Shown here in pieces: positions 52,605-61,657 of a DNA stretch of 64,000 nt. The notes under the pieces were generated by a model that was not told where the DNA came from, ran no database searches, and saw only the letters and a list, made by a program, of their open reading frames with translations. Source of the stretch: Ectothiorhodospiraceae bacterium. Lineage in GTDB: Bacteria; Pseudomonadota; Gammaproteobacteria; HK1. A program made the translations under genes and the position numbers. How positions within the stretch are numbered: the first letter of the stretch is position 1; the number at the start of each line of letters is the position of its first letter. Location of the stretch: assembly GCA_024234875.1 (NCBI GenBank), contig JACKNM010000007.1:186001-250000 (forward strand). Reading direction: 5' to 3'.

Positions 52605-54653
52605 ATGGCTAGCTGGCAGGCCGGCATCGACGTCGGCGGCACCAACACCGACCTCGTCCTGCTCGATTCCGAGAGCGGACAGTTCCGGGTCTCCAAGGTC
52701 CCGACCACCCCCGACGATCAGTCGCGCGGCGTGCTGGAGGGACTGCGTGAGGGCGGTATCGCCCTCGACGCGCTGGCGGCGGTGGTCCATGGCACCACCA
52801 TCGCCACCAACGCCGTGCTCGAGCGCAAGGGTGTGCGCTGCGGGCTGATCACGACCCGCGGCTTCCGCGACGTGCTCGAGCTCGGCCGCCGCACCCGCCC
52901 GTACAACTACGGCATGATCGGGACCTTCGAGGCGCTCGTCGATCGGGAGCTCCGGATCGAGGTCGACGAGCGCCTCGATGCGCGCGGACGCGTGGTCACC
53001 CCGCTCGACGAGACCGGGGTCGCGGCGGCGGTGGACGCCTTGCTGGCCGCCGGCGCCCAGGCGCTGGTGATCCACTTCCTCCACAGCTACGCCAATCCGG
53101 CGCACGAGCAGCGCGCGGCGGCGATCGCGCGCGAGCGCTGGCCGAACGAGTTCGTGACCGTGAGCAGCGAGATCCTGCGCGAGGTCCGCGAGTTCGAGCG
53201 CGCGAGCACCGCGGCGGTCAACGCCTACGTGCAGCCGATCCTGGCGCGCTATCTGGGCCGGCTCGAGGGTCAGCTCACCGAGCACGGCTTTCCCCACCAC
53301 CTGCTGGTGATGCAGGGCAACGGGGGCACCATGAGCGCCGCCATCGCGGCCCGTCAGCCGGTGCAGACCGTGATGTCGGGACCGGCCGCCGGCGCGATCG
53401 CGGCCGCACGAATCGGTGTCCAGTCCGGGTTCCCGAATCTCATCGCCTGCGACATGGGCGGCACCAGCTTCGACGTGAGCCTCATTCGCGGTGGCGAGCC
53501 GGCGCTGTCGGCGGAGAAGGATCTGGCCTACGGGGTGCCGGTGCGGGTGCCGATGGTCGACATCCACACCATCGGCGCGGGTGGGGGCTCGATCGCCCGC
53601 GTCGATGCCGGGGGAATCCTGCGCGTCGGTCCCGACAGCGCCGGCGCGGTGCCCGGACCGGTGTGCTACGGGCGCGGCGGGACGCTGCCCACCGTCACCG
53701 ATGCCAACGTCGTGTTGGGCCGCGTCGACGCCTCCGGATTCGCCGGGGTCCACGGCAGTGCCGCACTCGACGCGGTGCGAGAGGCGATCGACCTCCACGT
53801 CGGCGGCCCGCTCGGTCTCGACACCGAGGCCGCGGCGGCCGCAATCCTCGCCGTCGCCGGCAATCAGCTCGCCTCGGCGATTCGCCTGGTCTCGGTCGAG
53901 AAGGGCAACGACCCGCGCGACTTCGCCCTCTTCGCGTTCGGCGGCGCGGGTCCGCTGCACGCGGTGTCGCTCGCCCGCGAGCTCGGGATCCCGCGCGTGC
54001 TGGTGCCACGCTTTCCGGGCATCACCTCCGCGCTGGGCTGCCAGCTCGCGAATCTGCGCCACGATTTCGTGCACACGGTGTGGCGGCCGCTCGCGGATGT
54101 GCCGCCGGCGGAGGCCGACGCGGTCCTCGCCGAGCACGCCGCGAGTGGGCGGCGCACGCTCGCGGAGGAGGCAGTGCCGGTCGAGGGCATCGAGGTGATC
54201 CACGAGGCCGATCTCCTCTACCGCGGCCAGTCCCACGTGTTCCGCGTGCCGGTCGCGAGCCCCGGCTTCGACGCCGGCGCGGTGCGCGCGGTCCTCGCCG
54301 AGCGCTATCGCGAGCGCTTCGAGATCACCCTCGACGAGATGACCCCGGTGCTCGCGAGCCTGCGCACCACGGTGGTCGGTCGACGGCCGGCGGTCGATCT
54401 CGGCCTGTTCCGCCCGACGCCCGCACGGAGCTCCGCGCCGCGGCATCGCGCGGTGCACTTCGGCGGTGGGCGCGTCGAGACCGCAATCCACGCGCGGGAC
54501 GGGCTCGCGGTCGGTGACACCGTCGTCGGTCCGGCGATCGTCGAGCAGACCGACACCACGGTGGTCATCGACCCCGGCGCAACCGCGCGGATCGACGAGC
54601 TGGGCAATCTGGTGATCGAGGTCTCCTCGACCACCGCGGCGCGAGGAGCCTGA
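52605..54653 (+). CDS. hyuA: Hydantoinase/oxoprolinase-family subunit A (HyuA)
   Basis: 682 residues. ATP-dependent opening of cyclic amides or related carboxylation, with HyuB. AGIDVGGTNTDLVLLD (6-21) is the actin-like ATPase phosphate loop; VHGTTIATNAVLERKG, SGPAAGAIAAA, ACDMGGTSFDVSLI and FGGAGPLHA follow in the normal order. Length fits hydantoinase A, 5-oxoprolinase A and acetone carboxylase beta alike. Next to HyuB and TRAP genes, it likely acts on imported substrate. Confidence 0.93.
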   Translation: MASWQAGIDVGGTNTDLVLLDSESGQFRVSKVPTTPDDQSRGVLEGLREGGIALDALAAVVHGTTIATNAVLERKGVRCGLITTRGFRDVLELGRRTRPYNYGMIGTFEALVDRELRIEVDERLDARGRVVTPLDETGVAAAVDALLAAGAQALVIHFLHSYANPAHEQRAAAIARERWPNEFVTVSSEILREVREFERASTAAVNAYVQPILARYLGRLEGQLTEHGFPHHLLVMQGNGGTMSAAIAARQPVQTVMSGPAAGAIAAARIGVQSGFPNLIACDMGGTSFDVSLIRGGEPALSAEKDLAYGVPVRVPMVDIHTIGAGGGSIARVDAGGILRVGPDSAGAVPGPVCYGRGGTLPTVTDANVVLGRVDASGFAGVHGSAALDAVREAIDLHVGGPLGLDTEAAAAAILAVAGNQLASAIRLVSVEKGNDPRDFALFAFGGAGPLHAVSLARELGIPRVLVPRFPGITSALGCQLANLRHDFVHTVWRPLADVPPAEADAVLAEHAASGRRTLAEEAVPVEGIEVIHEADLLYRGQSHVFRVPVASPGFDAGAVRAVLAERYRERFEITLDEMTPVLASLRTTVVGRRPAVDLGLFRPTPARSSAPRHRAVHFGGGRVETAIHARDGLAVGDTVVGPAIVEQTDTTVVIDPGATARIDELGNLVIEVSSTTAARGA

Positions 54654-54656
54654 GCC

Positions 54657-56324
54657 ATGAGCAGCACGGCGTCCCCCCTCGATCCGGTCACCCTCGCGGT
54701 GATCGAGAACGGACTCAAGCAGGTGTGCAGCGAGATGGATCTGGTGCACGAGAAGACCTCGTTCTCACCGGTGATCTCCGAGGCCTACGACCGGTCGAAC
54801 GGCATCTATCACCGGGACACCGGGAAGATGATCGCCCAGGGCGAGCTCGGATTGCCGATCTTCCTCGGCGTGATGCAGTTCGCCACCCAGGCAGTGATCG
54901 AGCGCCGCAAGGATCTCGAGCCCGGCGACATCATCATCCAGAACGATCCCTACCTCGGCGGCACCCATCTCATGGACGTGAAGATGGTGATGCCGTTCTT
55001 CTATCAGGGTCGGCTGTGGTGCTACCTGTCCAATACCGGGCACTGGCCGGACACCGGCGGCATGGTTCCCGGTGGCTTCAACGCGACCGCGACCGAGATC
55101 GTCCAGGAGGGCCTTCGTCTCCCGCCGGTCAAGCTGGTGCGGCGTGGCGCGATCGTCCAGGACGTCGTCGACATCATCCTCAACAACATCCGTGTACCGG
55201 AGGAGCGCATCGGTGACATCCGCGCCCAGATCGGCGCATTGCGCACCGGCGAGAAGCGTCTCACCGCCCTCCTCGACCGCTACGGCGCGGACACCGTCGA
55301 CGCCGCCATCGTCGAGCTCGAGCAGCGCTCCGAGCAGCAGATGCGCGCCTGCATCGCGGCGGTCCCCGACGGCACCTACAGCTTCACCGCCTGGGTCGAC
55401 AGCGACGGCGTGGTCGACGAGCCACTCGCGGTCGCCCTCGACATGCGCATCGAGGGCTCCGAGGCGACGTTCGATTTCTCGCGCTCGAGCCCGCCGTGCC
55501 GTGGCCCGATGAACTCGGTGTGGGCGACCACCCGCTCGGCGGTCTACGTCGCGATGAAGCACATCTTTCGTGAGGTGCCGATCAACGCCGGCTGCTTCGC
55601 TCCGCTGCACATCCCGGTTCCGGAGGGCACGTTCCTCTACGCGCAGTACCCGCGTCCGGTTGCAGGGTGCGCGGCCGAGGTCGCCCAGCGCATCATGGAG
55701 GCGGTGTTCGGCGCCATGGGCCAGGCCATCCCCGAGCGCATGTTCGCGGCCCCGGCCGGGACCAGCGGGAATCTCGGCATCGGCGGGCACGACCCGGAGA
55801 CGCACGGCAACTACATCATGTACTTCTTCTCCGGCGGCGGGTACGGAGGATGGTGGGAGACCGACGGCCTGACCAACGGCTGCTCGTCGGTCGGGATCTC
55901 GAAGACCCAGCCGGTCGAGATCCTCGAGCAGCACTACCCGCTGCTGTTCGAGGAGTACGCGTTGCGCGAGGGGTCGGGCGGGGCGGGTCGTCACCGCGGC
56001 GGCTTCGGCATCAGCTACCGCATCCGCCTGCTCCGTGGCGAGGCGAAGGCGTCGTTCCTGATGGACCATGGTCGCTACGGACCGCCGGGACTGATGGGCG
56101 GGGCGGACGGCGCGCCCAACGAGATCGCCATCTCGCAGCACGGCAACGTCGTCCAGCCCCCACATCGCTCGAAGGGCGCCGACTACGTGCTCACGCCGGG
56201 CGACTGGGTGCAGGTGCGCACACCGGGAGGTGGCGGCTACGGTCCGCCCTCGGCCCGCGACCCCGCCATGGTCGAGCGCGACCGGCGACGTGGTTACGGT
56301 GTCGACGTCGCCGACGATGCTTGA
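54657..56324 (+). CDS. hyuB: Hydantoinase B/oxoprolinase-family subunit B (HyuB)
   Basis: 555 residues; partner of HyuA, starting 3 bp after it. LDPVTLAVIENGLKQVCSEM, ERRKDLEPGDIIIQNDPYLGGTHLMDVKMVMPFF and GSGGAGRHRGGFG are family landmarks. Together with HyuA it forms the ATP-dependent amidohydrolase. The real substrate may be a hydantoin, 5-oxoproline, N-methylhydantoin or another five-ring lactam. Confidence 0.93.
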   Translation: MSSTASPLDPVTLAVIENGLKQVCSEMDLVHEKTSFSPVISEAYDRSNGIYHRDTGKMIAQGELGLPIFLGVMQFATQAVIERRKDLEPGDIIIQNDPYLGGTHLMDVKMVMPFFYQGRLWCYLSNTGHWPDTGGMVPGGFNATATEIVQEGLRLPPVKLVRRGAIVQDVVDIILNNIRVPEERIGDIRAQIGALRTGEKRLTALLDRYGADTVDAAIVELEQRSEQQMRACIAAVPDGTYSFTAWVDSDGVVDEPLAVALDMRIEGSEATFDFSRSSPPCRGPMNSVWATTRSAVYVAMKHIFREVPINAGCFAPLHIPVPEGTFLYAQYPRPVAGCAAEVAQRIMEAVFGAMGQAIPERMFAAPAGTSGNLGIGGHDPETHGNYIMYFFSGGGYGGWWETDGLTNGCSSVGISKTQPVEILEQHYPLLFEEYALREGSGGAGRHRGGFGISYRIRLLRGEAKASFLMDHGRYGPPGLMGGADGAPNEIAISQHGNVVQPPHRSKGADYVLTPGDWVQVRTPGGGGYGPPSARDPAMVERDRRRGYGVDVADDA

Positions 56325-56402
56325 AGTTTTCCGCCGACGCGGGTGGCGCGCGCCCGAGCGAGCGCGCACACTCCACGGCGCCATCGACTCCAGGAGCCCG
56401 AG

Positions 56403-57284
56403 ATGACCCCGACGATCATCAGCTGCGCCGTGACCGGCACCTTCCCGACCCGCGAGCACAACGAGAATCTTCCGGTCACCCCGGCCGAGATCGCCGAGGC
56501 CTGCATCGGCGCGGCGAAGGCGGGGGCCGCGATCTGCCACATCCACGTGCGCGACCCCGAGACCGGGCGCCCGAGCATGAAGCTCGAGCACTACAAGGAG
56601 GTGGTCGAGCGGATCCGCGCCAGCGACACCGACCTGCTGATCAACCTGACCACGGGACCGGGCGGGCGCTTCATGCCGAGCGACGACGAGCCGGCCAGGG
56701 CCGCTCCCGGCACCATGCTGACCACACCCGAGATCCGCACCGAGCACGTGGTCGAGCTCAAGCCGGACATCTGCAGTCTCGACCTGAACACGATGTGGTT
56801 CGGCGGCGGTGCGGTGATCAACTCCCCGCGCAGCATCCGCATCATGGCCGAGCGCATCTACGCGGCGGGGGTGAAGCCGGAGCTCGAGGTGTTCGACTCC
56901 GGCGACATCGCGCTCGCCCACGATCTCCTGGCCGAGGGCGTGCTCAAGGCGCCGTTGCTGTTCCAGATCGTCACCGGCATCAAGTACGGCTTCGTGTCGA
57001 CGCCGGAGACGCTGGCCTACGCGCGATCGCTCCTGCCGGCCGGCTGCGCCTGGGCCGCGTTCGGCGCGAGTCGGATGGCGTTCCCGATGGCCGCGCAGGC
57101 CTTCCTGCTCGGCGGCCACGTCCGCGTCGGCATGGAGGACACGGTCTACCTCGCCAAGGGGGTGAAGGCGCCGAGCAATGCGGCGCTGGTGGCCAAGGCG
57201 CGGCACATCATCGAGGAGCTCGGAGGCGAGATCGCGACCGTCGACCAGGCGCGCGAGCTCCTCGAGCTTCCGGCGCGACGCTGA
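56403..57284 (+). CDS. BKACE-family beta-keto acid cleavage enzyme (DUF849)
   Basis: 293 residues, TIM barrel. HIHVRD at 46-51 gives two zinc His; EVFDSGDIALA and GGHVRVGMEDTVYLAKG are typical. The family condenses a beta-keto acid with acetyl-CoA to give acetoacetate and a new CoA ester, with the substrate differing by subgroup (3-keto-5-aminohexanoate in Kce). In the HyuAB operon it suggests that the imported compound is turned into a beta-keto acid. Confidence 0.92.
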   Translation: MTPTIISCAVTGTFPTREHNENLPVTPAEIAEACIGAAKAGAAICHIHVRDPETGRPSMKLEHYKEVVERIRASDTDLLINLTTGPGGRFMPSDDEPARAAPGTMLTTPEIRTEHVVELKPDICSLDLNTMWFGGGAVINSPRSIRIMAERIYAAGVKPELEVFDSGDIALAHDLLAEGVLKAPLLFQIVTGIKYGFVSTPETLAYARSLLPAGCAWAAFGASRMAFPMAAQAFLLGGHVRVGMEDTVYLAKGVKAPSNAALVAKARHIIEELGGEIATVDQARELLELPARR

Positions 57285-57307
57285 GCCGACGAGAGGGAGA
57301 CGGTCAG

Positions 57308-58198
57308 ATGGCGAGCGAGGCTCTGGCGCGGGTGGTGGCAGCCCGGCGCGCGAATCCCTACACCGCGGACAAGACGGTGGCGCAGCTGCGCGCCGAGACC
57401 GAGGCCGGCGGCGCCTCGATCCCACTGCCGTCCGGGGCGAGTCACCGCGCGGTCGACGCCGGTGGCGTGCCGGCAGAGTGGATCACGATGCCGGGCGCGC
57501 GCGACGACCACGTGTTCCTGTTCATGCACGGTGGCGGCTACTACCGCGGCTCGGTGGCAGCGACGCGCGCGACCGCGGCACGAATCTCTGCCGCCTGCGC
57601 CGCGCGCTGCCTGTCCATCGACTATCGGCTCGCGCCCGAGCATCCGTTCCCGGCCGCGGTCGAGGACGCGCTGGCGAGCTATGGCTGGCTGCTCGACGCC
57701 GGCGTCGCGCCCGGGCGCATCGTGGTCGGTGGGATCTCCGCCGGCGGCGGGCTGTGCCTCTCGCTGCTGCTCGCAGCGCGTGCGCAGGGCGTCCCGCTGC
57801 CGGCCGGCGCGGTGCCGATGAGCGCCTGGACCGACCTCTCCCAGAGCGGGGAGACGTTTCGCACCAAGGCCGACGTCGACCCGTCGATCAGCAAGCCCTA
57901 CCTCGACCGCATGGCGGCCTACTACCTGGCCGGCGCGGATCCGCGTACCGCCCTCGCCTCGCCGCTGTTCGCCGACCTCGACGGGCTGCCGCCGATGCTG
58001 GTGCAGGTGGGAACCGCCGAGACCATGCTCGACGACAGCGTCGCATTCGCGGCCCGCGCCGAGGCGGCCGGGGTGACGGTGACGCTCGAGCAGTGGGACG
58101 ACATGGTCCACGGCTGGCACGGCGCGGCGCACGTGCTGCCCGAGGGGCAGCAGGCCATCGACCGCATCGGGGAATTCTTCCGGGCACGCACCGCCTGA
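57308..58198 (+). CDS. HSL-type alpha/beta hydrolase/esterase
   Basis: 296 residues. HGGGYYRG (74-81) supplies the oxyanion hole of hormone-sensitive-lipase-type esterases; Ser144 (GGISAGG), Glu238 or Asp242 (GTAETMLDD) and His268 (DDMVHGWH) make the triad. Cytoplasmic. Last gene of the TRAP-Hyu-BKACE operon, 23 bp after the BKACE gene; likely hydrolyses an ester, lactone or CoA-type product of the pathway. Confidence 0.92.
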   Translation: MASEALARVVAARRANPYTADKTVAQLRAETEAGGASIPLPSGASHRAVDAGGVPAEWITMPGARDDHVFLFMHGGGYYRGSVAATRATAARISAACAARCLSIDYRLAPEHPFPAAVEDALASYGWLLDAGVAPGRIVVGGISAGGGLCLSLLLAARAQGVPLPAGAVPMSAWTDLSQSGETFRTKADVDPSISKPYLDRMAAYYLAGADPRTALASPLFADLDGLPPMLVQVGTAETMLDDSVAFAARAEAAGVTVTLEQWDDMVHGWHGAAHVLPEGQQAIDRIGEFFRARTA

Positions 58199-58223
58199 GC
58201 GGCCGCCGGCCGATGCCCGCCCC

Positions 58224-59423
58224 TCACAACTCCGGGCGAGAGGGGCGAATGCGTGCGAACGCCGCGCACGCCACCGCGCTCATCGCCGCCAGGAGCAGGA
58301 ACGCCGGCTCGTAGCGACCGGCCGCGGCCACCACTGCCGACACCAGCAACGGGCCGCTGACCAGCGCGGCATAGGCGAAGAACAGCACGCCCCCGGTCGC
58401 CTGGCCGGTACCGGTGCGCAGGCCCAGCCGCGCCACCTCGGCCAGAAAGACGCCGTACCATCCCGAGCTGCCGATACCGGCGAGGACGCAGACGAGCCCG
58501 AGGGCGCCGGTCGACCAGCTGGCGTCGAATCGCGCCGTCAGCACCCCGGCCACCACCGCGACCGCAGCCACCGTGCTCAGCACCCCACGCGCCCCACCGA
58601 TGCGGTCGGCGAGCCAGCCGAGGAGCACTCGCGAGACGGCCGCGCCCGCCTGCAGCGCCGCGAACAGTCCCCCCGCGACCGCGAGATCGCGGCCCACCGC
58701 CTCGACCAGATAGGCCACGGTGAACGACTGGTAGCTCCCATGGGCGACCATCAGCGCGACGCCGCCGATCGTGATCCGACGCAAGCCCGGGTCGCGCATC
58801 ACCACGCGCATCGACTCCAGTGGCGACGGCGCCGCCCCGCCGCCGGCAAGTCGCTCCCGCGGGTCCAGCCGACGACGCACCGGCTCGACCATCAGCGCCG
58901 CGAGGACACAGAAGGCCGCGGTCGCGACCAGCGCCGCGCGCCAGCCCCCGAAGGTGACCGCCACCGGCAGCGCGAGCCCGGCCAGCATCGCACCGAGCGC
59001 AGCACCGCTTTGCTTGACCGAGAACGCGAGCCCGCGGCGGCGTGCCGGCACCGCGGTGGCGAGGACCTGACTGCCGGAGGGGGTGTTCGGGCCGTAGGCC
59101 GCGCCGGCGACCAGCGCCGCGAGCGCGGTGAAGCCGACCGTCGGGACCAGCGCGAGCAGCAGTCCGAGGCCCGAGCCCGCCACCGCGAGCTGATTGGTTC
59201 GCACCGCACCGAGTCGGGCGATCAGCCCGCCACTCGCGAGCGAGAGCACCGTCGCCGCGGCGAACCACACGCCGGTGTACACGCCCACCAGGCTCGCGTC
59301 GACGCCGAGCTCGGCTGCCAGCTCCGGCGCGACGACCGGGACCGCGGCGATCGCGGCCGAGCCGGCGACCTGCGTCCACAGCATCGCCACCAGCGGGACG
59401 AGGTATGCGCGTTGGGCGCTCAT
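58224..59423 (-). CDS. MFS transporter
   Basis: 399 residues from ATG 59423, about 12 membrane segments. VPVVAPELAAELGVDASLVGVYTGVWFAAATVLSLASGGLIARLGAVR gives the first half with the loop 2-3 motif G-x-L-A-x-R-x-G-(A/x)-R, and the halves are joined by RRRLDPRERLAGGG. It fits cyanate/organic-acid-like carriers. It converges with the esterase gene and runs in the same direction as the ABC genes to its right. Confidence 0.88.
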   Translation of the reverse strand: MSAQRAYLVPLVAMLWTQVAGSAAIAAVPVVAPELAAELGVDASLVGVYTGVWFAAATVLSLASGGLIARLGAVRTNQLAVAGSGLGLLLALVPTVGFTALAALVAGAAYGPNTPSGSQVLATAVPARRRGLAFSVKQSGAALGAMLAGLALPVAVTFGGWRAALVATAAFCVLAALMVEPVRRRLDPRERLAGGGAAPSPLESMRVVMRDPGLRRITIGGVALMVAHGSYQSFTVAYLVEAVGRDLAVAGGLFAALQAGAAVSRVLLGWLADRIGGARGVLSTVAAVAVVAGVLTARFDASWSTGALGLVCVLAGIGSSGWYGVFLAEVARLGLRTGTGQATGGVLFFAYAALVSGPLLVSAVVAAAGRYEPAFLLLAAMSAVACAAFARIRPSRPEL

Positions 59424-59472
59424 CAGGGCGCGCCCCCGTGTCGGCGCGTCCCCAGGGCTCGGGGAGTGGCGC

Positions 59473-60567
59473 TCAGAGTGGGTTCGCCTGGCTCGCGCGC
59501 GCGGCGTTGTAGCGTTCGAGGCGCAGGCGATAGCGCTCCGACATCGCGCCACCACTCACCGCTGCCGCGCCGGCGGCGGGCAGCTCCGCGGCGCGGTGAC
59601 AGGCCACCGCATGCCCGCCGTCGTCTCGCAGCGTCGGCTCCTCCTCGCGGCAACGGGCCTGCGCGAACGGGCAACGGGTGTGGAAGCGACAGCCGCTCGG
59701 CGGCGCCAGCGGGCTCGGCACGTCGCCCTCGAGAATGGTGCGATTGCGCTCCACCGTCGGGTCCGGAATCGGGATCGCGGACATGAGCGCGCGGGTGTAC
59801 GGGTGTCGCGGCTCACGGAAGAGGTCGCGGGTCGGCGCCAGCTCGACGATCTTGCCGAGATACATCACCGCCACCCGGTCGGCGATGTGGCGCACGACCG
59901 CGAGATCGTGGGCGATGAACACGTAGGCGAGCCCCAGCTCGCGCTGCAGGTCCTGGAGCAGATTGATCACCTGCGCCTGGATCGAGACGTCGAGCGCCGA
60001 GACCGGCTCGTCGCACACGATCAGTCGCGGGTCGACCGCGAGCGCACGGGCGATCCCGATGCGCTGGCGCTGCCCGCCGGAGAACTCGTGCGGATAGCGC
60101 ACCGCGTGCCAGGGCGAGAGGCCGACCACCCGCAGCAGCTCCTGGATCCTGGCCTCGGCATCGGCCCCACTCGCGAGCTGATGCACCGCGAGCGGCTCGG
60201 CCAGCACCTGGTGCACGGTCATGCGCGGGTTCAGCGAGGCGAAGGGGTCCTGGAAGATGATCTGCATGTGCCGGCGCAGCGCGCGCAGCGCCTCGCCATC
60301 GAGCCCGACGATGTCCTGTCCCTGGAAGCGGACCGAGCCGGCGGTCGGGTCGAGCAGTCGCAGCACCAGTCGACCGGTGGTCGACTTCCCGCATCCGCTC
60401 TCCCCCACCAGACCGAGCGTCTCGCCGGCGCGCACGTCGAAGCTCACGCCGTCGACGGCACGAACCTCACCGACCGTGCGCGAGAACACCAGGCCGCGGG
60501 TGACCGGGAAGACCTTGACCAGGTCTCGCACCGAGAGCAGGGGCGTGTCGTCCCGCGCCGTGCTCAC
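59473..60567 (-). CDS. Peptide-type ABC transporter ATP-binding subunit (DppF/OppF-like)
   Basis: 364 residues from GTG 60567, which overlaps the OppD-like stop. Walker A GESGCGKS (55-62), signature SGGQRQRI, Walker B LIVCDEP, and the C-terminal Cys-containing segment of peptide ABC ATPases (GCRFHTRCPFAQARC). Powers import of peptides, nickel or similar solutes. Confidence 0.93.
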   Translation of the reverse strand: MSTARDDTPLLSVRDLVKVFPVTRGLVFSRTVGEVRAVDGVSFDVRAGETLGLVGESGCGKSTTGRLVLRLLDPTAGSVRFQGQDIVGLDGEALRALRRHMQIIFQDPFASLNPRMTVHQVLAEPLAVHQLASGADAEARIQELLRVVGLSPWHAVRYPHEFSGGQRQRIGIARALAVDPRLIVCDEPVSALDVSIQAQVINLLQDLQRELGLAYVFIAHDLAVVRHIADRVAVMYLGKIVELAPTRDLFREPRHPYTRALMSAIPIPDPTVERNRTILEGDVPSPLAPPSGCRFHTRCPFAQARCREEEPTLRDDGGHAVACHRAAELPAAGAAAVSGGAMSERYRLRLERYNAARASQANPL

Positions 60568-61556
60568 GCCACCGCCTCCAGGGGGATCTTCCAGCACGCC
60601 GCGCGATGCCCGTCGCCAGCCTCCGCGAGCGACGGCGGCTCCCTGCGACAGCGATCGTCGGCGAACGGGCAGCGCGGATTGAACTTGCAACCGGGCGGCA
60701 TCGCGTAGGGATTCGGCACCGTGCCCTCGATGATCGCGAGACGCTCCTCCTCCACGTGCATCTTCGGCACCGAGCCGAGCAGGCCGAGCGTGTACGGGTG
60801 CTGCGGATCGCTGAACAGCGCCCGCACCGGCGCCTCCTCGACGATCCTCCCCGCGTACATCACCACCACCCGGTGGGCGAGCTCGGCAACCACCCCGAGG
60901 TCGTGGGTGATGAGGATGATCGCGGTGCCGGTCACCTGCTGCAGCTCGCGCAGCAGGTCGAGGATCTGGGCCTGGATGGTGACGTCGAGGGCGGTGGTCG
61001 GCTCGTCGGCGATCAGCAGCTTCGGACGACAGGCGAGCGCGATCGCGATCATCGCGCGCTGACGCATGCCACCGGAGAGCTGGTGCGGATAGTCGCGCGC
61101 GCGCTCGGCGGGCGAGGGAATGCCGACCTGGTGCAGCATCTCGACCGCGCGATCCCACGCCGCACGTCGGCCGACCGGCTCGTGCATCAGGATCCCCTCG
61201 ACGATCTGATCGCCGATGGTGTAGACGGGGTTCAGCGAGGTCATCGGCTCCTGGAAGATCATCGAGATCTCGCTGCCTCGCAGGCGCCGCATCTCGCGCG
61301 ACGAGAGCCGCAGCAGGTCCCGCCCTCCGAAGCGAATGCTTCCCCCCGCGATCACCCCCGGTGGGCTCGGCACCAGGCCCATGATCGACAGCGAGGTGAC
61401 GCTCTTGCCGCAGCCGGATTCACCGACGATGCCGAGCGTCTCGCCCCTTCGCACGTCGAAGCTCACGTCGTCGACCGCCCTGAACACCCCTTCGCTGGAG
61501 CGAAAGTGGGTCGACAGGCCGTTGACCTCGAGCAGGGTGCCGTCGTCCATCGACAT
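60564..61556 (-). CDS. Peptide-type ABC transporter ATP-binding subunit (DppD/OppD-like)
   Basis: 330 residues. Walker A GESGCGKS (45-52), SGGMRQRAMIA signature, LLIADEPTTALD Walker B, and the C-terminal GCKFNPRCPFADDRC cysteine segment. Runs in the same direction as the binding-protein gene and is coupled to the OppF-like gene (GTGA). Confidence 0.93.
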   Translation of the reverse strand: MSMDDGTLLEVNGLSTHFRSSEGVFRAVDDVSFDVRRGETLGIVGESGCGKSVTSLSIMGLVPSPPGVIAGGSIRFGGRDLLRLSSREMRRLRGSEISMIFQEPMTSLNPVYTIGDQIVEGILMHEPVGRRAAWDRAVEMLHQVGIPSPAERARDYPHQLSGGMRQRAMIAIALACRPKLLIADEPTTALDVTIQAQILDLLRELQQVTGTAIILITHDLGVVAELAHRVVVMYAGRIVEEAPVRALFSDPQHPYTLGLLGSVPKMHVEEERLAIIEGTVPNPYAMPPGCKFNPRCPFADDRCRREPPSLAEAGDGHRAACWKIPLEAVA

Positions 61557-61657
61557 CTTCAGTCATTGCCCCCCGACGCGCCGCCGAGACCGCCGCGCCC
61601 GGTGTTGGGTCGGGTGGCGGGCGGCCACCTCGCGCGCGCCCGCCACCCGCTTCGGCG

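Noticed and set aside
52554..54749. 731-codon minus-strand frame opposite the HyuA gene
   Set aside because: Antisense shadow; the HyuA frame has all ATPase motifs.
54765..57425. 886-codon open frame on the minus strand opposite the HyuB and BKACE genes
   Set aside because: Antisense shadow caused by high G+C; both plus-strand genes have full family motifs.
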